From Acanthornis magna (taxonomy: Eukaryota > Chordata > Aves > Passeriformes > Acanthizidae), in NCBI GenBank assembly GCA_036785705.1, contig JAWUZG010000970.1:4808501-4872500 (forward strand): a DNA stretch of 64,000 bases, given 5' to 3'. A model generated the notes under the pieces. That model saw nothing but the letters and a program-made list of their open reading frames with translations, did no database searches and was not told the DNA's origin. A program made the translations under genes and the position numbers. Shown here piece by piece: positions 51,701 to 63,351 of the stretch; the stretch's first letter is position 1; every line of letters starts with the position of its first letter.

Positions 51701-54589
51701 AAACAATCTCCTAGACCTAAAGAGCTGTCTATGTATGCTTTTCATTTTGACTGTGGAAAAACAAAGGCCAAAAGGACATAAAAGAATGCAAGTTTCAGTT
51801 ATTTAGCTAAATGACATATGGCGAAGATAAAATGTTTTGTTTAGTCAGGTTTTTGGGTTTGCTTATACAAACTTCAGATACTTCAGATCTGTTTTATACT
51901 TTCAACACACCAAAGTTCAAAAGGGCTTGCACCAAAAGGTCACATCACAGAAACACAGCAGAATATAAATACTTCTGTAATAGTTGCTTGGTCACACTGG
52001 GTCATGCAGAGCTGGTTCTAGAAAACACACCCATCCTGCTACATCAGTAGCACTGAAGACAAGAAAACTGCAGGACTAAACTCCTTGCAGATAGAGCCAC
52101 AACATCTCCCCATTGGTCTGAGACAATTTGCCATTTGTTGTAGTTAATTCATAATAAGACAGTTGATTATGTAAAGGCAAGTGTTGGAAAAAGTCTCCTG
52201 GATCAAGTACACTTAGTCCTTACAAAACCAACTCGTTTTGCTTTTAGACCTGAGGAGGCCTGGCTGTGACTAGCTAGTGAGAGTGTTCTGCATAATGGTG
52301 GAAAGCTTTTGCTTCAGAGTTTATGGTCACAAGCAGCAAATCTTTCAATTATGATCACCATCATCTTCACCACTGAGAAGACTACACACTGAATTTCCCT
52401 CACTTTCTCCAGAAAGAAAGGAGAAGGTAAAGGAACTCAGCAGTGTTCAGTTCTCCCAGACAAATGCTGGAAACTGTCCCTTTCATGACTTAAAGGACTC
52501 TGGCCAGAAATTAAGAAATACAGGCTCTGCCTAGCTAGATGCAAGCATGACTATTTGACGAGAAAGGCCAAAAAATATGAAATAAAGAATAGATTTTTTT
52601 TAAATTAAATATATGCTCAAGTCACCATAAAGGCATGACCTTCATCAAAGAGCACAAAACAAACAGCTAGAAAAGAACAAAGTTTTTTGTTTACTAGAAG
52701 AGTTTCCCGTACTGGTCAAAAGTAAGATAAAACTTGGTAGTGATATTTCTTTTTCCTTGTGCTTGTTTATATGATGAAGGCCATGTTATTTTAAGGAATG
52801 TCAACCTTTCATTAGATGTAGCATAGTATGAATTCTACAGAGGAGATCTGAGTTCTGGTTAATTCCTTTTGTCAATCCGTTGTCTCACTGAGGTAGGGAT
52901 TTGTAGCAAAATCAATAGAAAATAACAAATATGTAGCACTGCCAGATTATCTTGGTCATTTAGGCTGCTCTTTAAGACTCAAAAGATAAAACTACCAAAA
53001 TTCAGAGGGAAAAGATTCAAAGATTTCAGCTTATAACTTGTATGGAAGCCAGGTATCCCGAAAAAAGGTTTCTCTGTCAGGTGAAAACCAATCAAGTCAT
53101 CCAGTTTCAGCAAACACCTTTGATCTATTTCAGTGTTCTGTTACTAATCTACTGCTGACAAAGAAATATGCAAAATGCAGAAATGACAATGAACAACAGA
53201 ACCTTGTCATACCTAGACACAGACACGTTACAGACTACAGTAAGTCATGGGAAAAGTCAGTTCTCAATCTCATAATACATAAAATAATTACAAGGGAAAA
53301 AACCCTAATGCTTTCTGCTTACCTGATATGGAACAATACTCCCATGAGCACTACCCCAGCGCTTTGCTTCAAGTTTGCAATTAAGGTAATTAGCTGCTAC
53401 ATGAGTGAGACATGCAACCTGAAAATGGAGAAAAAGTATAGTATTCAGAAAAGCTGAAACTTCCTTGACAACTTCTCTGAGATTTCATTCTACGCACTTT
53501 AGATAGATAAGTTAACATATTTATGACACAAAAGTATCCTTTAGATATTTTGTACATTTTTTACTATTAGGAAAACTCAGGCTACAGCTATATCATGGAA
53601 GTTCTTGTACACGTACAACTCAATAAACTCAGAAATTAATATGTTCCCTATACACATACACTAGTAATGCTGAACATATATGACATTAAAGTGCACTGAG
53701 AGATAAGAGAGTGTTACCCTAAGCATTTTGCAGAATGGTCAAATGAAGCAAAGAAAAAACTCAGTGTCTGGTCTGAAGCCCAGTGGGAAGCATGACAGAT
53801 TTGTGGGATAGGACTCACCATTTCACCATTTCCTAAACCTCAATCCCATGCTTAAATCACAAAGACTTTTTCTCAGTTACAAGGTTATCTTTTTGTTTTC
53901 TCCTATGCCTCTCATTTTACATGTCCAAGCTATGCAAAATATTTCTGAATTCTTCAGCTCCCCACATGTTCTGTAATATTAATTAAGTGGTAGGCCTTGA
54001 TAAATCATCTGTCATTAGAAGATAAGGAGATATTTAACAAGTTATTAGGCAGACAGACAGAACTGGAAAAATACTAACTTTGGGGAAAATATGGCACACT
54101 AACTTAGTAACCAGAATGTGAGAGTTTTAATACATATTTTGTAAGTATGATTATATCTTAGGAAAAAGAAGTGAACATTTGTGATGCAGTAATGCATGAA
54201 AATCAGTGGTTCTGTTATAATCCATGGCAGATTCTTTATTCTTAATTCTTTGAGGGAATACAGTGTGTGATGAATATGTGAAGCCAAGTAACACAATAAA
54301 GCATTGCAGTTACCATGCAAGGTTATCACTAATTTATCAGGCACAAGGAACTTGTTTTATTCAGTTAACTAGCTGCACCAGTATGTGCAAGTGCTTGCCT
54401 AAACAGTAGATCATGTGAACATTTTTTCCAAAAATATTATTTTCTCCATATTTCTCCCATTAGATGGAAGAAATTTGTTTTGATAATAAAAGCATTTATA
54501 CTATTTTGTACCTACTAATCAGCCTAATCTACAACAAAACACATAATTAATTCAGAGTCCACTATTCAAATTCCAATATGTGGAATATT

Positions 54590-54669
54590 ATATATCAATA
54601 ATAGCAATATATATCAATAATCAAGCAATATTATATCAGAATTTCCAGAAAAAAATTCCAGAATTTCCA
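54590..54669. repeat. Two adjacent short tandem repeats (ATATCAATA-type and GAATTTCCA-type)
   Basis: TATATCAATAATAGCAA-like units at 54590-54637 are followed directly by two AGAATTTCCA units (54638-54669) around an A-rich spacer. Confidence 0.6.
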
Positions 54670-57600
54670 TTTCATTTTCTTCTTCTTTCTCCATATATTC
54701 TAAAAGGGCAAAGTGAATGCGTCTGTCACATTTAAAGAAAATATTTAACTGCAAATCATGAATGTAGTGATTTAATACAGCAGAAAACCTAGGAAGATAT
54801 ACAGCAAGTAAGAGTCTAACTACTGACAAAAATAATATTCATATATACTAACTACAAATAGAAATCCTTATTTCTGAGTACTGTTGGAAAATGTTTTGTA
54901 GCTGAATGTCAGTTCCAGCTTATTATAACCCAGGTGTGACTTAATTTGGCTAAAATGTTAAACCATGTGTGGTCTGTCCTTTGGTCCCCAGGAAAATTTC
55001 AGCAGTTAAGGAAATGGAACTGGGGGTATGTAGAAAAAACTTTTATCCTAGTTTGTAACTTTCTTCAGCAATACAGAATGAAACACACCATGATTATAGA
55101 GAGAGAGTTAATGAGTTACAAGAGGGTGTTATTTAACAGTAACACTTAGCCTTGACCTGTCCTCCTGCCATTTTTCAATTTGGGGTCACACTACATAGTG
55201 ATCCTTTCTCTACCACAGCAAATGACTCTGCTGTGATGATGAAATACTTAACATTAGATATTATTCTGTATTTGTATACAACACTACACAGCTGCCACAT
55301 TACACAAAAATTTCACTAACAGGTGAGATGCATCAATTACAACCAGCTTTTACTTCTAAAGACGCATGAATACGCATTTAACTTTCCACATTTTCCATAT
55401 AGGAAACCCTGTATCAAACTTAACTCTGGGAAGGACATCGTGTATTAAAAGCTAGTGAAACAGAAATCCCAAGATATTGATATTGAATATAATGGAGCCA
55501 AGATTTCATTCCATCTATTTGTTTCTACATTCTATGCTGTAGAAATAGGGTAGGAGTTTCATAAAAAAATTCGTCACTAGAAAACTTCTATCCCTAAAAA
55601 GGTATCTTTTAAACACAGTGCTGTAAATTGCTTCAGCTTACTTGATGAGATGACTGTAGTATTTTCGGTAAAAGAAAAAAATACACCTCTAGATTTCTCC
55701 AAAGCACTTGTTCACAGTACACTAGGAAAAAAAGGATTAAAACATAATACTCACTAGAAATTTGAAATTTGAAACTAGAAATCACTCACACTGAAATTTC
55801 ACCACTAAAGCATCTGCTTCAGACTTGTTTCAGTAGCTAGAGACAGAAAATGCCAGAGAAGTCAGACCTTAGTAAAGACAGCGATGTTGGAACTAACAGT
55901 TGCTCAGACTATATCAAGATCTCTATCCAACTTGCTACTTAGTATGAAGAATAATTCCATTTCAAAGTACTGATCACTTGCTTGAATACATCTGTAGCCT
56001 ATGAAACTGGTTTGCTTATTATTACTTTTTTCAATAAATCATGAAAGAAAAAAGCTTTTGGCTTCCTTTTACTTCCTTCTCTGATTTGGGTACCTTATTC
56101 ATAGTCAAATAAGCCAGCCAAAATGAATTACTAGCAGTAAACAGTATCATCACCAAACAAATAAACTTATATAGACCATATCAAAGCAAATATGTCAGTG
56201 TTTTGTGTTTTGTGTAAAAACACACAGTTACATGAACTCTGTGGCCTTGTACCACATTCAAAATAACTTTCTGATGAGTTCAGCAAACTTAGAAGATGAT
56301 TCTGTTTCTACTGTCCCATGAAACTGTTGTAGACTTTCCTAGGACTGCCATGCTTTTCCCTTTCCACTCTTCCTGGATGAGTTCATTCTCTTTGGTCTCT
56401 CCAAAGATTTAGTCCCACTAAAAAGGAATTATCCAAAAAGGCCTTTAAGCATATAAAATTTATCTCATTAATAAAGAACACAAAGAATTTGTCTACCTAT
56501 ATCTTACAGTTGTTAAGCAAACAGTTGAACTATAAGCAGAAAAAAGATATCCTAATTGGACCTTTTTACAGACATTGAATCATTAGAAAAAATGTTTTTA
56601 ACAAAGTTTATTTCTCCAAATTTCCCTGTAATTCAAGACTCAGGATCTCAATGCTAGAGATACTTCTTGCAGTAGAAATATCTATACTACAATCAATCTC
56701 TCAAACTGGAGTTTGGGTACATCTGTATGACATACTCAGCTAAGTATTTTTAAATCTATATTTAAAACTGCTTTCCTGAAACCTTATAGACACATTTCTT
56801 TTCTCCTTTAATTAAGAAATAATCCTTAAAAGTAACCTTTGAACTTGTAACATTAAAGCAGATGTAACACAATGATACAGACATCTCTGTATTCATTTGC
56901 TTGTGGAGACAGATCTATGCACTGTAAATATGTATTATCAAATATCTACAGATAAGTGTTTCTTTATTTCACATCAGTAAAGGGAACACATATTTCAACA
57001 TTCCTTTCTAATATTACTGTTGATGGCCAAATCCCATATTTGTGTTACAGACTTACTTAAATGAGAACAAAAACAGAGCCACATTAAGGTCTGAAAAGTT
57101 ATGCTCAGATTATGATGGAATCAGACAGATGGGAAACAAGATATTAAAAGCCACAAGGTCAGCAGACAAAGAAAAGAGAGAGAATTTCAAAAGATTTTTT
57201 CCAAGATAGCACATCAAACATAAGTTATTACAATGAGTTCGCTGAGTCAATCAATCATTTACATGCAATTTCCACAAGTGTATATGAATAACAAAAGAAG
57301 ACAGGCAACTGGAAAGAGGAGAAAATAACATTTTAATTATATTCTTTACTTTCTTCTCCCTCCAATTTTGTGTCTGCTATCCTGCCATGTATCTTAATAA
57401 TGCTTTGACTCTAAGCCAAGTTAATTTATTTCTGTCTCATCCTTTGTTTACTTTTTCTTAAAACAGGCATGTAGACTCCTAGGAACTTTGAGACTCAGGT
57501 GTTTTACAATGGCATAGGTAACTTAATTTATGCTATACTACAGAAGTAATAACATAATTATTAATTTACAACTTTGTAGGGAAAAATCATTCTAGAAAAT

Positions 57601-58029
57601 TCCATTGTCTTCTGTTGTGCAAAGGCCAATAATCTTCTATTTACACCTATTCCATAATTCTGGTGACATGTTAAAAAAATCTTTACATGTGAAAAATGTG
57701 AATGTAAGACCACAACCCACATTTGGTGCACAGTATAGGTCTCTTAAAATCTCTGATCCTATGCTAGTATTTACCTAATGACTTATTTTACTCTCTTATG
57801 TTTTCCATTTTCCATGTTGCAGTAAGTATTTTGACACTGATAACGTTTGATTAATTTTGCTTTTGCAGTTATTCCCATTGCCCTTATTGAAGCTGCTTCC
57901 ATGGAAATGTGCATGGAGTGACTCAGCTCTTGCTCCTTGAGTCATTTTTGCACTATCCAAAAAAACCCAAAAACCCACATCAAAACCTTTATCTCTACCA
58001 GGAACCCCCCACTCTTCCAGCTCATTATG

Positions 58030-58460
58030 CAATTCCTTAACATTGACCCAACAGTTTCAGGGTGTGGTACACAATGGATGGTGCTGCTCTAACAGTTTTT
58101 AGGCAGGGAATTGTGTTTCAAACTCCTGCAAGAAAGAATTGGGCAGCAGGAACCAGTCTTGTGCAGAGACAAGAGAGCTGCCACAATCCAAGGCAGCCCA
58201 TCACACAGGGGTCCAGCAGGAAACCACAGCATCCCCAGGAGCCATCAGCAAACATCACCTTACAATTGGGTTTTTAAGGGCTGCCCATCTAGCCCAAAGC
58301 TGAGAGACCTGCAGGAGCTAAAAGTCAGTTCAAGAGCGACATCCACCTATAGGCAGAGCAGACATTCCCACCTGCAAATACACAGCAAAGCCACTGCCCA
58401 AAAATGAGCAGGAATTTACAGCTTCATCAGTGGTGTCCCTACATCAAGGCAGCAGATCTG
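58030..58460. other. GC-richer block, unassigned
   Basis: About 430 bp that is clearly less AT-rich than its surroundings. Two overlapping plus-strand frames (58062-58277 and 58111-58407) give Gln/Ser/Pro-rich products with no family I recognise. It looks more like a decayed repeat (LTR or retroelement internal sequence) than a cellular exon, because no splice-site pair brackets an open frame. The neighbouring minus-strand frame 57796-58032 (78 codons) is also unrecognised. Confidence 0.4.
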
Positions 58461-60327
58461 GCTGGCAAAAGTGAACTAAAAAAAAGCAAGACTACTACCA
58501 CATAGGCCAAGACTTACTGTTAAAGAGACTTTTAGAAAAATGTCCATGGTCACGTTATGAACACTCTGCTGTGGGGAAGAAGTGTTTTCTTCTCAGTGAC
58601 ACTGATTTCTTTTAATGCAAAACTCCAAGAAATAATCATGAATTCACCCTTTGCAAAATAAAACTCCTAGCACTGAAGTATCAGTAAATGGCATAATCTC
58701 AGTCACAAGTAGAATCTTGTTAAGATAAAATCAAATCTTTAATGACAAATAACTACAGTTTTAAAACAGGTCTCCCAGTGTCTCCTGTTTTAGTGCCTTC
58801 CAACCAGACACTTAGACAGGTGTCCAAATCTGTGCCAGCAATCATATGCAGCATGAGGGATTTGCTGATTCAAGTCAGCTACCTGACCAATAGCACACAG
58901 CAAATCAGTCACACAAAAGTTGTGCTAGGAGGTGTTTATCAAACCAGAAACAATGAAAAAATTCCAAACCATGCAATGAGAAAATAAAAGGTAAAGTATT
59001 TGAAAACCTTATCTTGAACATGAATTCTCAGCGATTAATATAGATAAAAAGCACAAAACAGACTTTAAGGTACACAATTGTGTAGATACTTTTTTTGCAT
59101 TAAAATGATGGCTAGTAACACCTTTTGCTTTATTTAAAAAAAAAAAAGTTTAGACTAAATAAATAAACTGAGGCACCTTCAAAAACACAATGCATTTGCA
59201 TGGCAGAGAACTGCTACATCCAGTGAAATACAACAACAAAAAAGTACTGATTTACAAATTATTTTTAATGAGCTATTTAGAGCTTGTAAAAGACCAGAAT
59301 GAATGCTTCTGTGCTTCCCACAGCATGGAGATCATCTCCTGATTAAGATTCAATTAGTATTAACAATAGCAAAGATTGATGCAACTAACAGATGTAAGAC
59401 TTGTAATTTCAAAAGTATGTACTATTCAGCACACAGCTTCAAGCATAAGTAAATGTTAAATGGACTCCTATCCCTCCTCAGTCTGCAATTAAACATGCAA
59501 ACAAACAAACCAACAAACAAAAACTTCTACACACTCAGATTAATTTTAGGTGCAGGATTGGAAATAAAAATCCTGACCATAGAAGCTATTAGACAGCACG
59601 GGCATTAAAGAAAAAAAGGAAACCAAAAAAAGGGATTTCTTTTAAATTAACTCCAGTTGAAGAAAGATACATTCTAAAAGGAACTTAATTTTCTTGATTA
59701 CAGTAAAATAAGAGTAATTTTTTTTCTGAAAGTGTAAAGAAAGACACTACTTCAATCACTGAAAAAATTCTGATTCAGCTTCATAATCCAGAAACCTCTC
59801 TAAGGAATTTGTTACTTAAAAAAAAACTTATTAAGGAGAATATTAGGGTTAAAAATACCAAGAATTCCAAAGTTAGTCTGCATGCTTGGCACAAAACCCA
59901 AAAACTGAAGGCACTGAGTTTCTTAGGAAGAAAAAAAAGTAAGCCTATCAATGCAATTTCCCATAACATGATCCTGGAAACAGATGAATCATTTTAAAAG
60001 TAACTTCAAAAACAAATCCTTTTTCTTTTCCCTGACATGGAAAATTCAGCCAAAACAGTTAAAACTTTGGCAGAGATCTAAATGAAATCAGATGCTGATA
60101 ACAGATTTATCAGACAACTTTAGTCATAAACTTCTAGAATTATTTCCTTAAGTTTTTATTCTCTCTGAAGAAAGACTATATATGCATTGAAATATTAAAT
60201 GCAATGTCTTCTGTATTTCATATGGCTTTACTAAGTCCAGGCAAAATTCAACTTATAAAAAATTTATTCTGCTACATTGTACACAGATTTCTCTTAACAC
60301 TAAGGCATTTTGTGTTTTGATCGTCTA
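58461..60327. other. AT-rich non-coding DNA with simple repeats
   Basis: No exon recognised. It holds an A tract at 59136-59147, a (CAAA)n run at 59499-59523, and a weak possible half of the palindromic repeat seen at 33.1 kb (59416-59470; see findings). Confidence 0.5.
59499..59523. repeat. (CAAA)n short tandem repeat
   Basis: About six CAAA units, one altered to CCAA. Confidence 0.8.
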
Positions 60328-60399
60328 GAGCTGAATGATGGTGATGATAGGGCTGAGTATTCATGGGTAAGAATCAAGAAGGCCAACAGGGTCTTACAG

Positions 60400-60835
60400 A
60401 CTGCCCAAACAGGATAAAAGGCAGATGGAATGTTCTATGAGCAGCTGGGAGAAGTCTCGCAATTGCTATCCCTTGTTCTCATGAGGGACTTCAACATACT
60501 ACATGTTTGAAGATACAACACAACAAAGAAGAAATAGTCTAGGCCTCTGGAGTGTGTGGAAGATGACTTCCTGATGCAGTTGGTGAGAACCAACTGGGGA
60601 AGGGGCCCTCTGGACCTGTTGTTTGCGAACGGAGAAGGATGGGTGGTGGTGGAAGGCTGTCTTGAGCACAGCAATCATGAAATGATAGAATTTTTAATTC
60701 TTGCAGAAGGAAGGACAGGACGTCAGCAGAGCTGTTACATTGGAATTCCAGAGGGCAGACTTTGGCCTGTTTAGGAGACTGGCTGAGAGAGTCCCTTGGG
60801 AGGCAGTCCTGTAGGACAAAGAATTCTAAGTAGGT
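60400..60835 (+). pseudogene. CR1 ORF2 endonuclease domain remnant
   Basis: Translated pieces match the C-terminal half of the CR1 endonuclease. A Phe-Tyr-Glu-Gln-Leu-Gly-Glu segment is followed by Met-Arg-Asp-Phe-Asn at about 60481-60498, where the family has Gly-Asp-Phe-Asn. The frame at 60556-60774 then holds a Leu-Leu-Phe-Ala-Asn segment and a Ser-Asn-His-Glu site (60670-60681), where active copies have the catalytic Ser-Asp-His. Loss of Gly before Asp and Asp-to-Asn next to His would inactivate the nuclease. Stops and frameshifts separate the pieces. The normal role is nicking target DNA to prime reverse transcription. Confidence 0.85.
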
Positions 60836-60894
60836 TGCACATTCTACAGGAAGGAACACCTAAAAGTTCCAGCATAGTAACACCATGCAGCATG

Positions 60895-61500
60895 AGCAGG
60901 ACAACCAGGGGATCAGGCCCAGCCAATACAGGTTTATGAAAGACAGGTCTTACTTGAGCAACCTGATCTCCTTCCATGGCAAGGCAACTCACTAAGCAGA
61001 TGAGGGAAAGGCTGTGGATGTTGTCGACCTGGGCTTTAGTAAAGCCTTTGACAGTTTCCCACAGCATTTTTCTGCTTATGGCCTGGATGGGCGCACTGTT
61101 CACTGGAAAAAAAACTGGCTGGATGGCTGGGCCTGGAGAGGGGTGCTGAATGGTGCTACATCCAGATGGTCACTAGTTCCCCAAGGTTCCGTATTCAGGC
61201 CAGTTCTGTTTAACATCTTTGACAATACACTCTGACAATACACTGAGTGCACCCTCAGTCAGTTTGCAGACGACACCACATTGGGCAGCAGTGATGATCT
61301 GGTGGAGGGTAGGAAGGCTCTGCAGAGGGATCTGCACAGGCTAGATCAATGGGCCAAGCCCACTGACAGGAGATTCTACAAGAAGTGCTGGATCCTGCTC
61401 TTGCGTCACAACAACCCCATGCAGAGCTACTGGCTGGGAGCAGAGTGGCTGGAAAACTGCCCAGCAGAAAAGGACCTGGGGGTGCTGGTCAACAGCAGCT
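60895..61500 (+). pseudogene. CR1 ORF2 reverse transcriptase remnant
   Basis: The frame at 61014-61235 contains Phe-Ser-Lys-Ala-Phe-Asp-Ser-Phe-Pro-Gln, the motif A region. The residue before Phe-Ser-Lys is Gly, where the family has the catalytic Asp. The motif C box Phe-Ala-Asp-Asp is intact at 61263-61274, followed by a thumb-like Asp-Leu..Leu-Asp-Gln-Trp-Ala segment. A short duplicated stretch (TGACAATACACT twice, 61219-61242) and frameshifts break the frame just before motif C. The protein would normally copy CR1 RNA at the nicked target; this copy cannot. Confidence 0.9.
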
Positions 61501-61734
61501 GAACATGAGCCAGTGTGTGCCCAGGTGGCCAAGAAGATCAAGGGAATCCTGGCTTGTATCAGCAATAGTGTGACCAACAGGATCAGGGCAGTGCTCTGTA
61601 ACCAGAACTGGTGTGGCCTCACAACCTATGTTCAGTTTTGGGCCCCTCACTACCAGAAAGTCATTGAGCTGATCAAGCGTGTCCAGACAAGGGCAATGAA
61701 GCGGTTGATGGATCTGGAGCACGTGTCATGAGAA

Positions 61735-62118
61735 GCAGCTGTGGGAGCTTGAGCCGTTCAAACTGGGGAAAGGGAGGCTCAGAGATTACGCTATTGCTCT
61801 CTACAACTTCCTGAAAGGAAGCTGTAGTGGAGTAGGGGGTCAGTCTCTTCTCCCAGGCAACAAGTGACAGGACAGATAAGATGAAATGACCTCTAAACCC
61901 AGGAGGTTTAGATTAGATACTAGGAAACATTTTTTCACTGAAAAGGTTGTCAGCCATTGAAACAGGCTGCCCAGGGAAGTGGTGGAGTCACTGTGTGTGG
62001 AGGTATTTAAAAGATGTGGCACTTAGAGGCATGTTTTAATGGTGGACTTGGCAGTGCTGACTTACTTGTTGATCTTAAAGTTCTTTTCCAAACTAAATCA
62101 TTCTTTTCTATTCTAAAA
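61735..62118 (+). repeat. CR1 3' UTR with degenerate terminal octamers
   Basis: Landmarks in order: CTCTACAACTTCCTGAAAGG, CTGTAGTGGAGTAGGGGGTC, GGTTTAGATTAGATACTAGG, GGCTGCCCAGGGAAGTGGTG, GTATTTAAAAGATGTGGCAC, GGTGGACTTGGCAGTGCTGA and a degenerate ATTCTTTTCTATTCT end. This is the recognition end used for CR1 RNA priming. Confidence 0.9.
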
Positions 62119-63351
62119 ATGGTAGCTATATTTGACAGCTGAGAATGGAAACAAGAAAGCATAAAAATACGATAAACAGACTTTGCTCATATAAAATTGA
62201 ATTACCTGGGAAGACAGGCATCAGAATAACAACAGCAGTTTTTCTTCTCATTTGCAATAGTGTAGTATCCAGGGGGTCCAAACTGGATGCTGCATAGACT
62301 TTGTGAAGGGTTCTATTTTTTTATTTAATTAATAATAAGGATGCTTACCCATTCAAAGCTGTCAACATAGAAAACAAGCTGTATCATGGCACTTTTCACT
62401 TTTGAGCTTATGATTAGGAACAGTGCCATTTACAATGAAAATATGTATACATCTAACCATTTACAGTACTCATCTTTTTTGTCTCCACATTTATCAACAT
62501 TAATATCTGCACAGAAAAAAGAATCTTAGGTGTGTTTGTCTACTCCTGACAATGTCATTTTCATCTTATCTGTAGTGAACAGATACAAAAATAAACCATA
62601 ATAGTAATTTCAACAGCTTGTGCTGCAGCAGTGCAAACAGGTAGATTTTTAGACTTTTCATTTGATACATAGGGAGGCACGTACACAAGCAAGTCATGTT
62701 TATTTGGTTGTGTGAGAAATGTGCACATATTGTCTCCTTATCACAGCGAAATCTCCCATTCATTGTAGTATTACCTCAGCAGAACAACAATAGCTTTAGT
62801 TCTAACACTGAAAATCTCCAGTCACTGCCCAGTAAGTACTTAGGTGCTAATGCACTACAGGGATAACACAAAAAACAAATCCATGCAATTGAATGAAAGG
62901 TTTGAAATAGGATGTTTTCCAAGATTACAATTTCTGTGCCTCTGCAGCATTAAGCAACGGCTATAACTGTTTTGAGTACTTTAAAGCTGTTCACATTGCA
63001 GATGTAGTTCATCTACAAAGCTGTTACACAGCATGCAAGTCAGAGAAATGTGGTCCTAAGTTCTATTTGATTTGAGCATTACCAATGAGTCTGTAGTAAC
63101 AATATGTCACTTCTGCATAACGCTTTTAAATAGTGGCAACATTTGTAAATGATACCCTGAAGAAGGAAGATATTCTTTAATCAATCTACAAAAATATTTA
63201 AGCAGTACTACAAAAAACCCACAATGTTTTATCACAGAGGACGCTTGAATAAAAAAAACTTCAAATATTTGTATCAGAGAAATCTAGTATTACACAAATT
63301 CATTCTAAGCAAGGCAAGGAATTTTTACAAATAACTGAACTCTGACTAGAC
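62119..63351. other. AT-rich non-coding DNA between two CR1 copies
   Basis: About 1.2 kb of ordinary AT-rich sequence with no recognisable gene or repeat. It separates two independent, same-strand CR1 insertions. Confidence 0.6.

Larger units (their letters stand above)
41391..58029. other. AT-rich non-coding DNA, essentially featureless
   Basis: About 16.6 kb in which I recognise no exon, RNA gene or interspersed repeat. The longest frame is 139 codons (plus, 53038-53457): Lys/Asn/Ser-rich, no motif, no convincing splice sites, so I treat it as chance. Two short perfect inverted repeats (43295-43319, 43890-43911) and several simple repeats are listed separately. The absence of identifiable CR1 over such a length may simply mean that copies are too old for me to see. 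Confidence 0.5.
60328..62118 (+). mobile_element. CR1 LINE, long but internally deleted copy, plus strand
   Basis: This is the most complete CR1 here, about 1.8 kb, and holds three blocks in CR1 order. The first (60328-60835) is the C-terminal part of the apurinic-type endonuclease. The second (about 60895-61500) is reverse transcriptase and its downstream region. The third (about 61500-62118) is the end of ORF2 and the 3' UTR, ending in AAATCATTCTTTTCTATTCT. The deletion junction lies near 60840-60895 and removes the end of the endonuclease domain through the early reverse-transcriptase motifs. Compared with other copies it is moderately diverged. It is 5'-truncated relative to a full CR1 (about 4.5 kb, with ORF1 lost) and cannot mobilise. 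Confidence 0.95.

Noticed and set aside
53038..53457. 139-codon plus-strand open frame
   Set aside because: Lys/Asn/Ser-rich with no motif; starts at an ATG with no promoter or splice context and matches no family I know.
61341..61731. Several overlapping open frames on both strands
   Set aside because: They are frames and shadows within the decayed CR1 element, not separate genes.
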